From a bacterium (GTDB lineage Bacteria; Zixibacteria; MSB-5A5; GN15; FEB-12), in NCBI GenBank assembly GCA_016708025.1, contig JADJGQ010000001.1, positions 1,054,001 to 1,118,000 of the forward strand: a stretch of DNA of 64,000 nt. The letters are read 5' to 3'. Under the pieces are notes generated by a model. That model was given only the letters and a program-made list of their open reading frames with translations. It did not search any database and was not told the origin of the DNA. Shown piece by piece: positions 1-8,125 of this stretch. The translations under genes were made by a program, and so were the position numbers. Numbering within the stretch: position 1 is the first letter of the stretch; every line of letters starts with the position of its first letter.

Positions 1-519
1 GGAGGGGGGATCGGTTTTGCGCCGATAGCACATCAGGCAAGGACAGGCTCGCAACTCTCAAGTTGGGAGACCGATAATTATGATTTCGATTCTGTCGTGA
101 TTCACGCTACATATACCCCCTTCTACGATCCAATAAATCGGGTTTCCATCGCAGCCCAGATTGAGATAGGCTATGGATTCGACGAACACAACATTTTGCT
201 CTACAGAGAGCAGCATGCTTTCTATAGCTACTTCGATGTTCGGTCGCAAGGGATGTCATCCATAACCTGGTCGCACTTTTATGGCGAAAGTGCCGGACCA
301 TTGTTCTCGACCGTTGGCATCGGTTACTTTTTCGTCTCAAATATCTCTTCATCTGAATCTGTAGGGGGATTGGGTGATGGACTGGCTCTCTCTATTGGAA
401 TCGGATACGAATTCAAACGTCACTTCGCATGTGAGTTGTCCTTCAGCCAAGGCAGGATAAACTCTGGATATAATCGCTGCACGAACGTGACACTGTTGGT
501 TAGCACAACCGCGTACTAA
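1..519 (+). CDS. outer-membrane beta-barrel-like protein, 5'-truncated by window edge
   Basis: The reading frame is open from the first base, so the gene starts before the window; the internal GTG at 97 is not a convincing start. The visible residues align along their whole length with the next gene: GFAPI near the start, a WSHY/WSHF block, a central strand, a GIGYEF/GLGYEF segment, and a shared end in STTAY/STAY. Alternating polar and hydrophobic residues and the terminal aromatic suggest a small outer-membrane beta-barrel of the OmpW/OmpA-barrel kind, but I cannot name a family. The 29-nt gap to the next gene and the similarity point to a tandem duplication. The signal peptide, if any, is outside the window. 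Confidence 0.6.
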   Translation, partial: GGGIGFAPIAHQARTGSQLSSWETDNYDFDSVVIHATYTPFYDPINRVSIAAQIEIGYGFDEHNILLYREQHAFYSYFDVRSQGMSSITWSHFYGESAGPLFSTVGIGYFFVSNISSSESVGGLGDGLALSIGIGYEFKRHFACELSFSQGRINSGYNRCTNVTLLVSTTAY

Positions 520-548
520 TGCGAGCAATTTCACTCGGGAGGTCTCTT

Positions 549-1181
549 ATGAGAATGAAGTCAAGAAGCACTCTGTTGCTTTCGATTATACTGGCAATGG
601 GGCTGTCGACAGTACATTCGCAAGTTGGCGCGACTGAGCCAATGCGCAAAGGTTATTTGATCGGAATAGGCGGAGGCTTTGCACCTATTTCCAATCAGTC
701 TTTTCAGACATACTCGAGCCGACTTTTCGTTTGGGCTGACCACTACGACAGCCTTCACATTTATCGCAGCGAGTACTTTGTTCCTGTTTCGCGATCAAAT
801 GGAGATGGAGGCGCTGCTTTCCAACTCGACTTCGGCTATGCCTGGAATGAGCAAAATGCCATTTTTGTCCGCCTGCAACAGGTCGTACATTCGACTGATC
901 CGGCGATGTCATCGGGGTCGACCGCACTTTGTTGGAGTCACTACCTGGGGCCAACGGGCCGGACGCTTTTCTTTACAATGGGAGTGGCCTTCTCGACTTC
1001 GTTCCTGCACAATTCAGGAAGGCTGACTACCGAACGAGGAGATAGTCCCGGAATTTTGTTGGGCCTTGGGTACGAGTTTAGTCCCCACTTCAGCTTAGAA
1101 GTCAATTACAGCCAGACGCCGACTTACGAGATTGCACAGAGGTCCCAATTGATGGTCATGTTCACCTCAACAGCATATTGA
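549..1181 (+). CDS. secreted outer-membrane beta-barrel-like protein, tandem paralogue
   Basis: About 210 residues. I chose the ATG at 549 because a GGGAGGT ribosome site lies 7 nt upstream and because it places a clean signal peptide at the N-terminus (MRMKSRSTLLL, hydrophobic core, AxA-type end near residue 27). An in-frame ATG at 519 would add ten residues that look like leader. The mature part is rich in G and aromatics with alternating polarity and ends in an aromatic residue, as expected for an outer-membrane barrel. It is a clear paralogue of the truncated gene just upstream. Function unknown; a surface structural or porin-like role is inference. A strong terminator hairpin follows at once. 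Confidence 0.65.
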   Translation: MRMKSRSTLLLSIILAMGLSTVHSQVGATEPMRKGYLIGIGGGFAPISNQSFQTYSSRLFVWADHYDSLHIYRSEYFVPVSRSNGDGGAAFQLDFGYAWNEQNAIFVRLQQVVHSTDPAMSSGSTALCWSHYLGPTGRTLFFTMGVAFSTSFLHNSGRLTTERGDSPGILLGLGYEFSPHFSLEVNYSQTPTYEIAQRSQLMVMFTSTAY

Positions 1182-1189
1182 AAAAGATG

Positions 1190-1233
1190 CGGGGGGGATG
1201 GTCACTCTGGCTCCGGCAATCCCCCCCTGTTTT
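1190..1233 (+). terminator. rho-independent terminator
   Basis: A GGGGGGGAT arm (1191-1199) pairs with ATCCCCCCC (1219-1227) around an approximately 19-nt loop and is followed by TGTTTT. It sits 10 nt after the stop of the barrel gene and separates it from the murein-peptide genes. Confidence 0.7.
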
Positions 1234-1271
1234 AACTTGCCGTTTTTCCACTAGTCCCGTACCCTTGCGGC

Positions 1272-2066
1272 GTGAAATACGCATATGTTACTACCAATCT
1301 TCTCGACCTCTGGACCGAGCCGAAATTCAATTCAGAGCGGGCCAGCCAGCTCTTTTTCGCTGAGCCGCTTGAACTGCTGGGTGAGCAGGAAGGGAATTAC
1401 GTCAAGGTTAAGCAGGCCGATGGCTACACCGGGTTCGCCGATATCCGGCATCTGGGAGAGATAGGCGCCGATCAGTTTCGCACGCAAGTTGACCGAGCCA
1501 AAGGAGTGATTGTCACTCCTCAGGCAAAATTGCTGGATGGCGATCTGCATGCGATCGCTCCGTTTTTCCTCTTCTACGGCACGAGGGTTCAGATCGCCGG
1601 TCAGAACAGAGGCTTCACGGAAGTCCGGGTTCCTAATGGGGATATTTACCTGGTCAAGGCAAACGGCGTAAATGAGATCCCCGGTCAGGGGTCCAAGATC
1701 GGCGGCAATACCCTCGTGACCGAGGCGAAGAAGTTTCTCGGCGTACCGTATCTCTGGGGGGGTATCTCTCCGACCGGCTTTGATTGCTCCGGCCTGACCC
1801 AAACAGTCTGCCGTCGATTCGGAATCACTATTCCCCGTGATACCAAAGACCAGATCAGCGCCGGCGAACAGATCCCGCGCGCGAAGATCAAAACGGGCGA
1901 TCTGCTCTTTTTCAAGCGCCATGTAGGATTTGCGATCGGTTCCGATACCGTTATACACAGTTCGGTCGGCGGCTCCGGAATCAGGATCAACAGCCTGACG
2001 GCCGGCAAGCCGGATTACCGCGAGGATCTGGATAACGATTTCAACCAGGCACGACGGATCGTCTAA
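1272..2066 (+). CDS. NlpC/P60 family cysteine peptidase with SH3b domains (YkfC-like)
   Basis: 264 residues from a GTG start at 1272. The N-terminal half looks like two bacterial SH3 modules (variability, then GYTGFADIRHLGE). The C-terminal half is an NlpC/P60 domain: YLWGG, FDCSGL with the catalytic Cys near residue 172, then RHVGF with the catalytic His near 217 and a following HSS. YkfC-type enzymes of this build cut gamma-D-Glu-linked murein peptides after L-Ala-D-Glu. The next gene, starting at the base after this stop, is an L-Ala-D/L-Glu epimerase homologue; that pairing matches ykfC-ykfB in Bacillus and supports a role in murein tripeptide salvage. No signal peptide is visible, so a cytoplasmic site is likely. 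Confidence 0.85.
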   Translation: MKYAYVTTNLLDLWTEPKFNSERASQLFFAEPLELLGEQEGNYVKVKQADGYTGFADIRHLGEIGADQFRTQVDRAKGVIVTPQAKLLDGDLHAIAPFFLFYGTRVQIAGQNRGFTEVRVPNGDIYLVKANGVNEIPGQGSKIGGNTLVTEAKKFLGVPYLWGGISPTGFDCSGLTQTVCRRFGITIPRDTKDQISAGEQIPRAKIKTGDLLFFKRHVGFAIGSDTVIHSSVGGSGIRINSLTAGKPDYREDLDNDFNQARRIV

Positions 2067-3106
2067 ATGAGCAAGATCAGAATCGACACCTGCAAGCTTT
2101 CCATGCCGCTGAAGAAGAAATTTCAGGTCTCCAAAGGGGGGACTGATGTTAAAACGAATATGCTGGCGATGTTGAACAATCGCTATATCGGCGAGGCATC
2201 GGGATCGGTCCATTATGGTCCTTCGGTAGAGGAGATCGAAGCTGATCTGAAAAAGGGGATCGGATATCTACGAGCGCGAGATGAGATCACCACTCATACG
2301 CTGGTCGAGATCGCCGAATTCGACATCAGTTCGGTGGCCCGTTCAGCATTGACGGGCATGGTGCTGCATTACCTCTCCGGCGAATCCGAACGGTACCCGT
2401 GGGAAGTACTTGGCCTGCAAACTCCGGTCGGCGTGAAAAGCTCGTTCACTATCGGGATCGATGAGCCTTCCGAAATGCTCAAATCGATCAAGGATTCCAC
2501 CTATCCGATCATCAAGATAAAGCTCGGTTTCGATGAAGATATCAAGGTCATCGAGGATTGAAGGATATCGTCGGCAAGGATATTCGAATCGATGCCAATG
2601 GCGGCTGGTCACTGGACAAAGCCGAAGAGATGATCTATTACCTTGGCAAGCAGAATGTCCGGATCATTGAACAGCCGACCGATATAGACCAGATCACCGA
2701 CTGGAAGCACTTGAAAAAGAATGCTCCCAATGTCGAACTCTTCCTGGATGAAGGACTGAGCACACTCGATGATTACCAGAAAGTGGCGGAGTTCGTGGAT
2801 GGCGTCAATATCAAGATGGAAAAGTCCGGCGGCATTCTCGAAGCGGTAAGGATCGCTGAGCATGCCCGCAGGGATAAGCGCAAGGTGATGCTTGGCTGTA
2901 TGGTGGAATCATCGGTGGGGATTGCCCAATCCATTTATATGTCATCTCTGGCCGATTACTGCGACCTGGATGGTCCGCAGTTGTTGGAACAAGATATTGC
3001 CTCAGGCATCCTGTATCAGAAGGAACAGATACAGGTCGACCGCGAGATCATCGGAGGACCAAAGCTGAAGCGCGATGTGGTCGAAAAATACCTACAGACT
3101 GATTAG
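2067..3106 (+). pseudogene. L-Ala-D/L-Glu (dipeptide) epimerase, enolase superfamily, one frameshift
   Basis: Two adjacent frames together give one enolase-superfamily protein of about 346 residues, the normal family length. The first (2067-2561) holds the capping domain and the KIKLG catalytic-lysine strand. The second, from about 2558, holds DANGGW, EQP and DEG, which supply the three metal-binding acids, and the second lysine in NIKMEKSGG, a typical dipeptide epimerase signature. The break is at GAGGATTGAAGG: one more T would read E-D-L-K-D-I through. All catalytic residues survive, so a consensus error in a T run is the likeliest cause. The alternative is a coupled split gene, with TTG overlapping TGA. 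The gene follows the NlpC/P60 gene with no gap and would epimerise the dipeptide that enzyme releases. Confidence 0.8.
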
Positions 3107-4973
3107 CCCGGCGGCGATGCTGCTTTTTCTGGCAGTAGCATCGTATGCGGCTCCTGATTCAATTCAGATCGTTTATCCCAAACAGGGTCAGACGATGGGC
3201 TCGACCGATTCCGCGTTTGTCCTGGGGTCGGTGCCGAAGTCAATCATGACCAAAGGGCGCGAACTGATCGTCCGGGTGAATGGCGCGCCGTTTCCGGTCC
3301 ATCAGGAAGGAACATTCATCGGCTTTGTCCCGCTCACTTCAGGCGAATTCCGATTTGATGTTACCGCTCACGAAAAGCCACCCAAAGAGACAAAAAAGCA
3401 TACCAAGGTGCTTTCCAAGGGTTCTATTTCGGTAGTTGTCCCTGCGCCGCCAGTTCGAGTGTCGCGAGACACACTGCGAATCGTGGGAGACTATCAACCT
3501 CCGCGCGGCGACCTGATGGTTTCTGCGGGAGAGTTGATTGAGATATCATTTCAAGGCACACCCGGCGGAACTGCCTGGTTCGCTATCCCGGGAATTGCCG
3601 ACTCCGTTGCCATGTCAGAAATTCCGCCTCGTTCTCAGGGGTACTGGGGTGATGCGCTGTTCGGCGATGGCCAGATCAGTGATTCTTCTGACCCCGAAGG
3701 GGTCTATTCCGGGATTTTGCGAGTGCGAGAGTCTTTCCGCGGAGATTCGTTGCGTGTTGTCTACCACCTGAAGGGCGACAGGGTGAAAGCTGTCGATACA
3801 GCGCAAGCAGTGTCCGGGAAGACCTCGGTAGTCAGCGATAGTTCAACATATCGCATGACAATCAACAGTCCCGCGTTCCCTTTTGCGATCCGAACCAAAG
3901 ATTCGATCATTGTGATCCGGCATGGGATAATGCAAGGGTATCTGGCGGCATTTCAACCGCGCGGGCTGGAGCTGTTGGCGATTGGAAGCGAGGGAGACTG
4001 GTACAAGGTCAAACTTTCCGAGACGCAATTTGGCTGGGTGAATGGTGCCCAGGTGGAGAGAGTACGGGCAGGAATTGTTCCTACACATAGCTACATTAAA
4101 TCGATCAGGCATTTCTCCTATGACGACAGCGTGGTGATCCGGATGCCGGTGAGTGGGTTGCACCCGTTCAGGACGATCCAGGATGATCGACGCACGTTGC
4201 GTGTTCAGCTCTTTGGCGTGACATCGAATACCGACTGGATACGGTACGACTTTGATGACTCACTGGTTGATTTTGCCCGATGGTTTCAGCCGGAGCCGGG
4301 ATTATTCGAATTATCCATTTCTCTTCGCCAGAATTTCTGGGGATATGACTGCTATTTCGCCAGTGGCAATTTCTGCATCAGTCTCAAGCGCCCACCCAGA
4401 AATCTCGAGACGCTGAAGGGGAAACGGATAGTGATCGACCCGGGTCATTCCAAGGACCCCGGCTCCACAGGCCCATCGGGATACACCGAGGCTGAGGCGA
4501 ATCTGGCTATCTCCAAGGAAGTTCGCGACGCACTCATCGCCAAAGGCGCCACTGTTATCATGACGCGCACTGATATGAAAGATATCCCGCTCGCTGACCG
4601 ACCGGTGATTGCCAAGCGAAACCAGGCAGATATATTCGTCTCCATTCACAACAACGCGCTGCCGGACGGGGTCAATCCGTTTGGAGAATTCGGCACCGCC
4701 AGCTTCTACTACAATCTTCAGTCGATCGATCTAGCGCGGGCGATTCACCGTGAAATGGTAGCGGAAACAGGATTGCCTGATTACGGCGTTTATCACGGCA
4801 ACCTGGCGGTCATACGACCGACGGAATATCCGGCGGTGCTGGTCGAATGCGCGTTCATGATGTTGCCTGAGCAGGAAGTTCTGATCAAGAGTGATAAGTT
4901 CCGCAAGCAAGTGGCCAAGGCGGTCACTGCGGGCATAGAATCGTTCTGCAAGGAGTTCGATCATGGGAGATAA
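3075..4973 (+). CDS. N-acetylmuramoyl-L-alanine amidase (Amidase_3), exported
   Basis: 632 residues. The ATG at 3075 lies inside the end of the epimerase gene (32-nt overlap). The N-terminus has a basic patch, a hydrophobic run and VASYAA, a signal peptide ending near residue 26. Next come Ig/SH3-like segments (an SH3b-like stretch with GDWYKVKL and GWVNG around residues 310-335). The C-terminal 180 residues are an Amidase_3 domain with zinc ligands and catalytic residues in IDPGHSKDPG (near 457), the Glu in TEAEANLA, SIHNNA, and the Glu in LVECAFM. The enzyme cuts the MurNAc-L-Ala bond in the periplasm, which would supply the peptides used by the two genes upstream. The small membrane gene downstream overlaps its stop. 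Confidence 0.88.
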   Translation: MWSKNTYRLISPAAMLLFLAVASYAAPDSIQIVYPKQGQTMGSTDSAFVLGSVPKSIMTKGRELIVRVNGAPFPVHQEGTFIGFVPLTSGEFRFDVTAHEKPPKETKKHTKVLSKGSISVVVPAPPVRVSRDTLRIVGDYQPPRGDLMVSAGELIEISFQGTPGGTAWFAIPGIADSVAMSEIPPRSQGYWGDALFGDGQISDSSDPEGVYSGILRVRESFRGDSLRVVYHLKGDRVKAVDTAQAVSGKTSVVSDSSTYRMTINSPAFPFAIRTKDSIIVIRHGIMQGYLAAFQPRGLELLAIGSEGDWYKVKLSETQFGWVNGAQVERVRAGIVPTHSYIKSIRHFSYDDSVVIRMPVSGLHPFRTIQDDRRTLRVQLFGVTSNTDWIRYDFDDSLVDFARWFQPEPGLFELSISLRQNFWGYDCYFASGNFCISLKRPPRNLETLKGKRIVIDPGHSKDPGSTGPSGYTEAEANLAISKEVRDALIAKGATVIMTRTDMKDIPLADRPVIAKRNQADIFVSIHNNALPDGVNPFGEFGTASFYYNLQSIDLARAIHREMVAETGLPDYGVYHGNLAVIRPTEYPAVLVECAFMMLPEQEVLIKSDKFRKQVAKAVTAGIESFCKEFDHGR

Positions 4974-5217
4974 GGCGCAGGAGTCCGCGGGACCCAAGCA
5001 GCCTTACTGGATCATTTATCTCGGGCTGCTTCTGGCGGGTATACTGATGTTGTCACAGGCGGCGGGTTATCATCCCATGCAGAAGATATCCGCCAAATTA
5101 TCTCTTGGTCTGCTTTACTCGGCTGTCGCGTTATATGTCGGGAATGGGCGGGCTCCCGGATATATCGGAACGGTAATTGTCTGGGGAGCGATTTTGGTTT
5201 CATTCCTCATACGCTGA
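4963..5217 (+). CDS. small integral membrane protein of unknown function
   Basis: 84 residues with three hydrophobic segments: YWIIYLGLLLAGILML, LSLGLLYSAVALYV, and a final stretch ending VSFLIR. It starts 11 nt before the amidase stop with AGGAG 8 nt upstream of the ATG, so translation is probably coupled. No family recognised. Its position suggests service to the cell-wall operon, but nothing in the sequence shows a function. Confidence 0.6.
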   Translation: MGDKAQESAGPKQPYWIIYLGLLLAGILMLSQAAGYHPMQKISAKLSLGLLYSAVALYVGNGRAPGYIGTVIVWGAILVSFLIR

Positions 5218-5239
5218 GAGTATCGCGGTTCCACAAAAT

Positions 5240-5272
5240 AAAACGGCGGCTGGAGTGTTCCAGTCGCCGTTT
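5240..5272. terminator. bidirectional terminator between convergent genes
   Basis: AAACGGCG-gCTGG pairs with CCAG-tCGCCGTTT around a short loop. It is flanked by A-runs on one side and T-runs on the other, so it can end transcription from both the plus-strand operon and the minus-strand gene at 5292. Confidence 0.7.
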
Positions 5273-5291
5273 GCATGAGTGCAGTTGCCTG

Positions 5292-5939
5292 CTACTTTTC
5301 TTTTTTCTCGCGATTTTCGTTCGCTTCGGCTCTGGCTTTCGCTCCACGCTTGGATGACTTGGCAGCAGCCTGCTGCTGTTTGCGAAGTTCCTGCGCATGC
5401 TTGTTCACCTGCGCAAAATGCTTCCCTTCGGCGCGCCACTTGATCACCTCATCGGAGGAGATTCCATACAGCTTGGAGAAGAGGCGAAGGTTGGTCAGGT
5501 TGACGATCTCAACATCGGAGAGTTTAGCCTGCTTCCACTCTTCGCGCGGATGATTTTTGAAATACCCATACGCCTTTCCATATGGCGGGCCCGGGTCGAC
5601 CGTCACCGGCACATAATAGATCTCCGGGCTGAGTCCGAAATGAACGGTGATCTCAAGCCAGGATTTCTTCAGGTCGCGAAGTTCCATCACCGGTGCGGGC
5701 TTGATGCCGGCACGTTCGGCGATAAAGAAGACGACTGCCAGTTCTTCATCCGAGACGCCCTTTTTCTTGATTGTCATGACGGCTCGTTCCGGGACATTAA
5801 AGAACTTGCCAACCGCCAGGTAATATTCGCGAAGGCTGTTGTCGTCGTTGCTCGTTGCTTTGGTTTTGTCGCCGGCAGAAACCGACATTGCCGCCACCAG
5901 CAAAAGACCGATAAGTATGCCGAAAGTCAGTCGTTTCAT
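5292..5939 (-). CDS. secreted protein of unknown function with basic/Glu-rich tail
   Basis: I chose the ATG at 5939, since GGAAAGGA lies just upstream and the protein then begins MKRLTFGILIGLLLVAAMSVSAG, a standard signal peptide. About 215 residues. The mature part has a helical body (YYLAVGKFFNVPERAV) and a Pro-rich YYVPVTVDPGPPYGKAYGYF segment. It ends in a low-complexity Lys/Ala/Glu/Arg tail with KQQQAAAK that is probably coiled or disordered. No domain is recognised. It is likely periplasmic or surface-exposed. It stands alone between a terminator and a long spacer. Confidence 0.6.
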   Translation of the reverse strand: MKRLTFGILIGLLLVAAMSVSAGDKTKATSNDDNSLREYYLAVGKFFNVPERAVMTIKKKGVSDEELAVVFFIAERAGIKPAPVMELRDLKKSWLEITVHFGLSPEIYYVPVTVDPGPPYGKAYGYFKNHPREEWKQAKLSDVEIVNLTNLRLFSKLYGISSDEVIKWRAEGKHFAQVNKHAQELRKQQQAAAKSSKRGAKARAEANENREKKEK

Positions 5940-6022
5940 GATGACATTCCTTTCCTCGTGATACACGGATTATCGGCATCGGTTTGGTTGAAACTGAAGG
6001 GAATCAGAGGAAGAATCGGCGA

Positions 6023-6054
6023 CCAGAGCGCCGTTTTGGCCTAAAGCGCTCTGG
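6023..6054. repeat. inverted repeat upstream of the 5939 gene
   Basis: A perfect 9-bp inverted repeat, CCAGAGCGC (6023-6031) and GCGCTCTGG (6046-6054), with a 14-nt loop. It lies between the end of the pterin dehydratase gene and the start of the 5939 gene and has no strong T-run. It could be a weak terminator or an operator; I cannot tell which. Confidence 0.35.
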
Positions 6055-6137
6055 TGCAAGCTTGTATCTGACTTAATGATACCCGGAAATATCTTCCACC
6101 TTGCCTCAACAGGCAGGGGAATAGCTACGCAATCTTA

Positions 6138-6497
6138 CTAACGCGGCAGAGCGTCGATCTTGGCGGCGAGAATGAAATCATTCTCATGAAGCCCTTTGAT
6201 CGCATGGGTCCAGATAGTGAAATCAACTTTGCTGTAGTGAACCGCAAAATCCGGGTGGTGCCCCTCGGCCTCAGCAATTTCTTCGACCTCGCGGAGAAAC
6301 CTCATCGCGGCGCGGAAATCGGCAAACTGGAAGCGCTTCTGAATAGTCCGGATCGGTGCGCCGTTGTCGGTGATCAGTTTGACTTCCCATCCCGGCACGC
6401 GGGGGAGTAGCTCTTCGATCTCCATATCAGTCAATTGAGGAATGCCTCCCTCGCAGGGGATACATCGCTTTTTGGTCAATTCAGTGTTCTCGGCCAT
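6138..6497 (-). CDS. phhB: 4a-hydroxytetrahydrobiopterin dehydratase (pterin carbinolamine dehydratase)
   Basis: 119 residues from the ATG at 6497, which has GGGAGAG just upstream; an in-frame ATG eight codons earlier lacks such a site. The family signature EGHHPD is present, then the VDFTIWTHAIKGL segment typical of PCD/PhhB. The enzyme dehydrates 4a-hydroxytetrahydrobiopterin during pterin recycling by aromatic amino acid hydroxylases. No hydroxylase is visible here, so the true partner may be elsewhere or the protein may act on molybdopterin-like pterins. Extra residues at the N-terminus include CIPCEGG, common in bacterial members. Confidence 0.9.
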   Translation of the reverse strand: MAENTELTKKRCIPCEGGIPQLTDMEIEELLPRVPGWEVKLITDNGAPIRTIQKRFQFADFRAAMRFLREVEEIAEAEGHHPDFAVHYSKVDFTIWTHAIKGLHENDFILAAKIDALPR

Positions 6498-6598
6498 TAC
6501 TCTCTCCCAGCAAAGCTTCATGCTTTTTGTGAATTAGATTCCCGGTTCTTCGAATATAACCGGTCTACCCGGCCAAATGTGCCTGAGGATTTTATATC

Positions 6599-6627
6599 AA
6601 AAAAGAACGGCTCCCTGAGAGGAGCCG
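6599..6627 (-). terminator. rho-independent terminator of the 6658-7107 gene
   Basis: On the minus strand CGGCTCC and GGAGCCG form a 7-bp stem with a 6-nt loop, followed by TTCTTTTTT. It sits about 30 nt after the stop at 6658. Confidence 0.8.
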
Positions 6628-6657
6628 CCGTGACTTGTGTGCTCTGACTGAGGATCG

Positions 6658-7107
6658 TCAGTTGGCCGGCTTGTCGGACTCGTTCGGGTTGGTTCCACGG
6701 AGGCGGTCGAGTTTCCGTTTTTGCTCGGCGAGACGTCGACGTTCCTTGAGAGATATCCGCTCTTCTTCATCGCCAAAGCCAAGCGCCAGGATATTGATAA
6801 TCGACCAGACCGAAAGCAACATCATCCCTTGTTGGGCCATCGGAATCTGGCGGAAGAGCGCAAGATAGCTAAACAGGAGCATGGAGCCGATCGAACCATA
6901 GAGGCCGTTGCGGCGGAGCTGGGCAGAGGGAAGACCAAAACAGATCGCCAATGCGGAGATCGCGATACCATAGAGCAACACTGAGCCGCCCAGAATTACT
7001 TCAGTCGGGAAAAGCGAGTTCTCCAGCGTATCAAGCGAGAGATAGATCGCAAAAAGAATGATGAAAAAGAGGTTGGCGGCGGCGCCGAGGATTCGATATG
7101 GGTTCAT
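6658..7107 (-). CDS. integral membrane protein of unknown function, four TM segments
   Basis: 149 residues from ATG 7107 (MNPYRILG), with GGAAGG 12 nt upstream. Longer in-frame starts would add a polar leader that does not fit. Four hydrophobic segments are visible: LFFIILFAIYLSL, VLLYGIAISALAICFGL, MLLFSYLALF, and MMLLSVWSIINILALGF. A charged C-terminal tail follows (EEERISLKERRRLAEQKRK), probably a cytoplasmic helix. No family recognised. It is monocistronic, with its own terminator. Confidence 0.6.
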   Translation of the reverse strand: MNPYRILGAAANLFFIILFAIYLSLDTLENSLFPTEVILGGSVLLYGIAISALAICFGLPSAQLRRNGLYGSIGSMLLFSYLALFRQIPMAQQGMMLLSVWSIINILALGFGDEEERISLKERRRLAEQKRKLDRLRGTNPNESDKPAN

Positions 7108-7626
7108 CGAACTAAACCTTCCTTCGTCATTTTGTCCTCCCCTTTCTGATCCGCAACCTGCTCTAATATAGGCTATGAACTCACTTTTTCCTAACACTCA
7201 ATTGCATCGGAAGTTCGATTCATTTGCCGAATTGGCATGCTTGTATTCGATCGTTTCAAAAATCATACAGGGAGGGAAAGCTTGTCCGATGAATCTAATT
7301 CGGTGGGGAGACTGGAGGGGGTTGACGGACAACGTGGAGCGAGGTTGCAGTTGCAGGTAGTGACCTTCAGCCCATTGGAGGATATCAGCGGAGTAAAATT
7401 GGTCTCGAACTGCAACCATCAACCTATTGGGAATGCCGCAAACCGTAATCTGAAAAGGGGTGAAATTGGCGACGGCCCCAGAATGCAACCATCAAGTGAC
7501 GTATTTTTGAAAAGGGGATTGATGGTGGGAAAGGAGAAAGTCCGAGGCTTCATGAATCAAGAGCGTCTATATATGGGGGCGTAGTCGGAAGCACTGACGA
7601 ATGTAATACGGGGGCACCCAATTAGT
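7108..7626. other. 519-nt spacer without a supportable gene
   Basis: No reading frame here has both a ribosome site and protein-like composition. The spacer contains two short direct repeats in the same order: TGCAACCATCAA at 7411-7422 and 7484-7495, and TGAAAAGGGG at 7451-7460 and 7508-7517. It would hold the promoter of the minus-strand gene at 7107. Nothing else recognised. Confidence 0.4.
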
Positions 7627-7968
7627 CTACTTCATCAAAACCATCTTCTTGGTGTAGGAGATGTCGCCAATAGTCACGCGATAGAAATAGATACCCTCTT
7701 TCCAGCTCGAAATCTTTCGATCGTCGAGTTTCACAGTCTTTATCCCGGGTTCCTGGAATGCCCGAACTACTGTATCCATGACTTGCCCAGTTAGATTATA
7801 AATAACAACTGTGACCGTATCGGCTGTTGTTACCTCGTATTGCAGCGTTGTGGTAGGGCTGAATGGGTTTGGATACTCCTGGTCTACGCTATTACCTTTC
7901 GAAGTTCTGGGTGGAGCCTCACAGGAGATAGTCAAAGCAATCGCGACTAATAGCAGGAGTGGTTTCAT
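7627..7968 (-). CDS. small lipoprotein consisting of a Por/T9SS-type or FlgD-like C-terminal domain
   Basis: 113 residues, start ATG 7968 with GAGG upstream. The N-terminus MKPLLLLVAIALTISC is a lipoprotein signal with Cys at 16. The rest is almost only one Ig-like fold of the kind found at the C-terminus of type IX secretion substrates: YPNPFSPTTTLQY, VTVVIYNLTGQV, EGIYFYRVT, and KKMVLMK at the end. Normally this module is appended to a large cargo; here the cargo is missing. It may be a cell-surface adaptor, a remnant, or a FlgD-like fold used otherwise. No T9SS machinery gene is visible in the window. Confidence 0.7.
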   Translation of the reverse strand: MKPLLLLVAIALTISCEAPPRTSKGNSVDQEYPNPFSPTTTLQYEVTTADTVTVVIYNLTGQVMDTVVRAFQEPGIKTVKLDDRKISSWKEGIYFYRVTIGDISYTKKMVLMK

Positions 7969-8052
7969 GTTTGCCTCGGACTAGTGCGTTTAAGCATTAT
8001 ACAATCAATTAGCGGGTTTGATGGCGTATTCAAGGTGGAAGAAATCAAGTCT

Positions 8053-8078
8053 GGATTCCCGCCTGCGCGGAATGATGC
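8053..8078. repeat. dispersed intergenic repeat, copy 1
   Basis: A 26-nt unit built on the imperfect palindrome CCCGCCTGCGCGG (8058-8070) plus ATGATGC. It matches 11564-11589 with two mismatches. It lies between the small lipoprotein and the GNAT gene. Confidence 0.55.
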
Positions 8079-8125
8079 GGTGACTGAATCGGCGGATACT
8101 AATAGGGCCGAGGTTGGTCGCTCGA

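Noticed and set aside
1332..2213. 293-codon frame opposite the NlpC/P60 gene
   Set aside because: Antisense shadow of a peptidase with intact catalytic motifs.
7198..7488. 96-codon frame in the 7108-7626 spacer
   Set aside because: No ribosome site, no TM or domain pattern, and it overlaps short direct repeats; not enough to call a gene.
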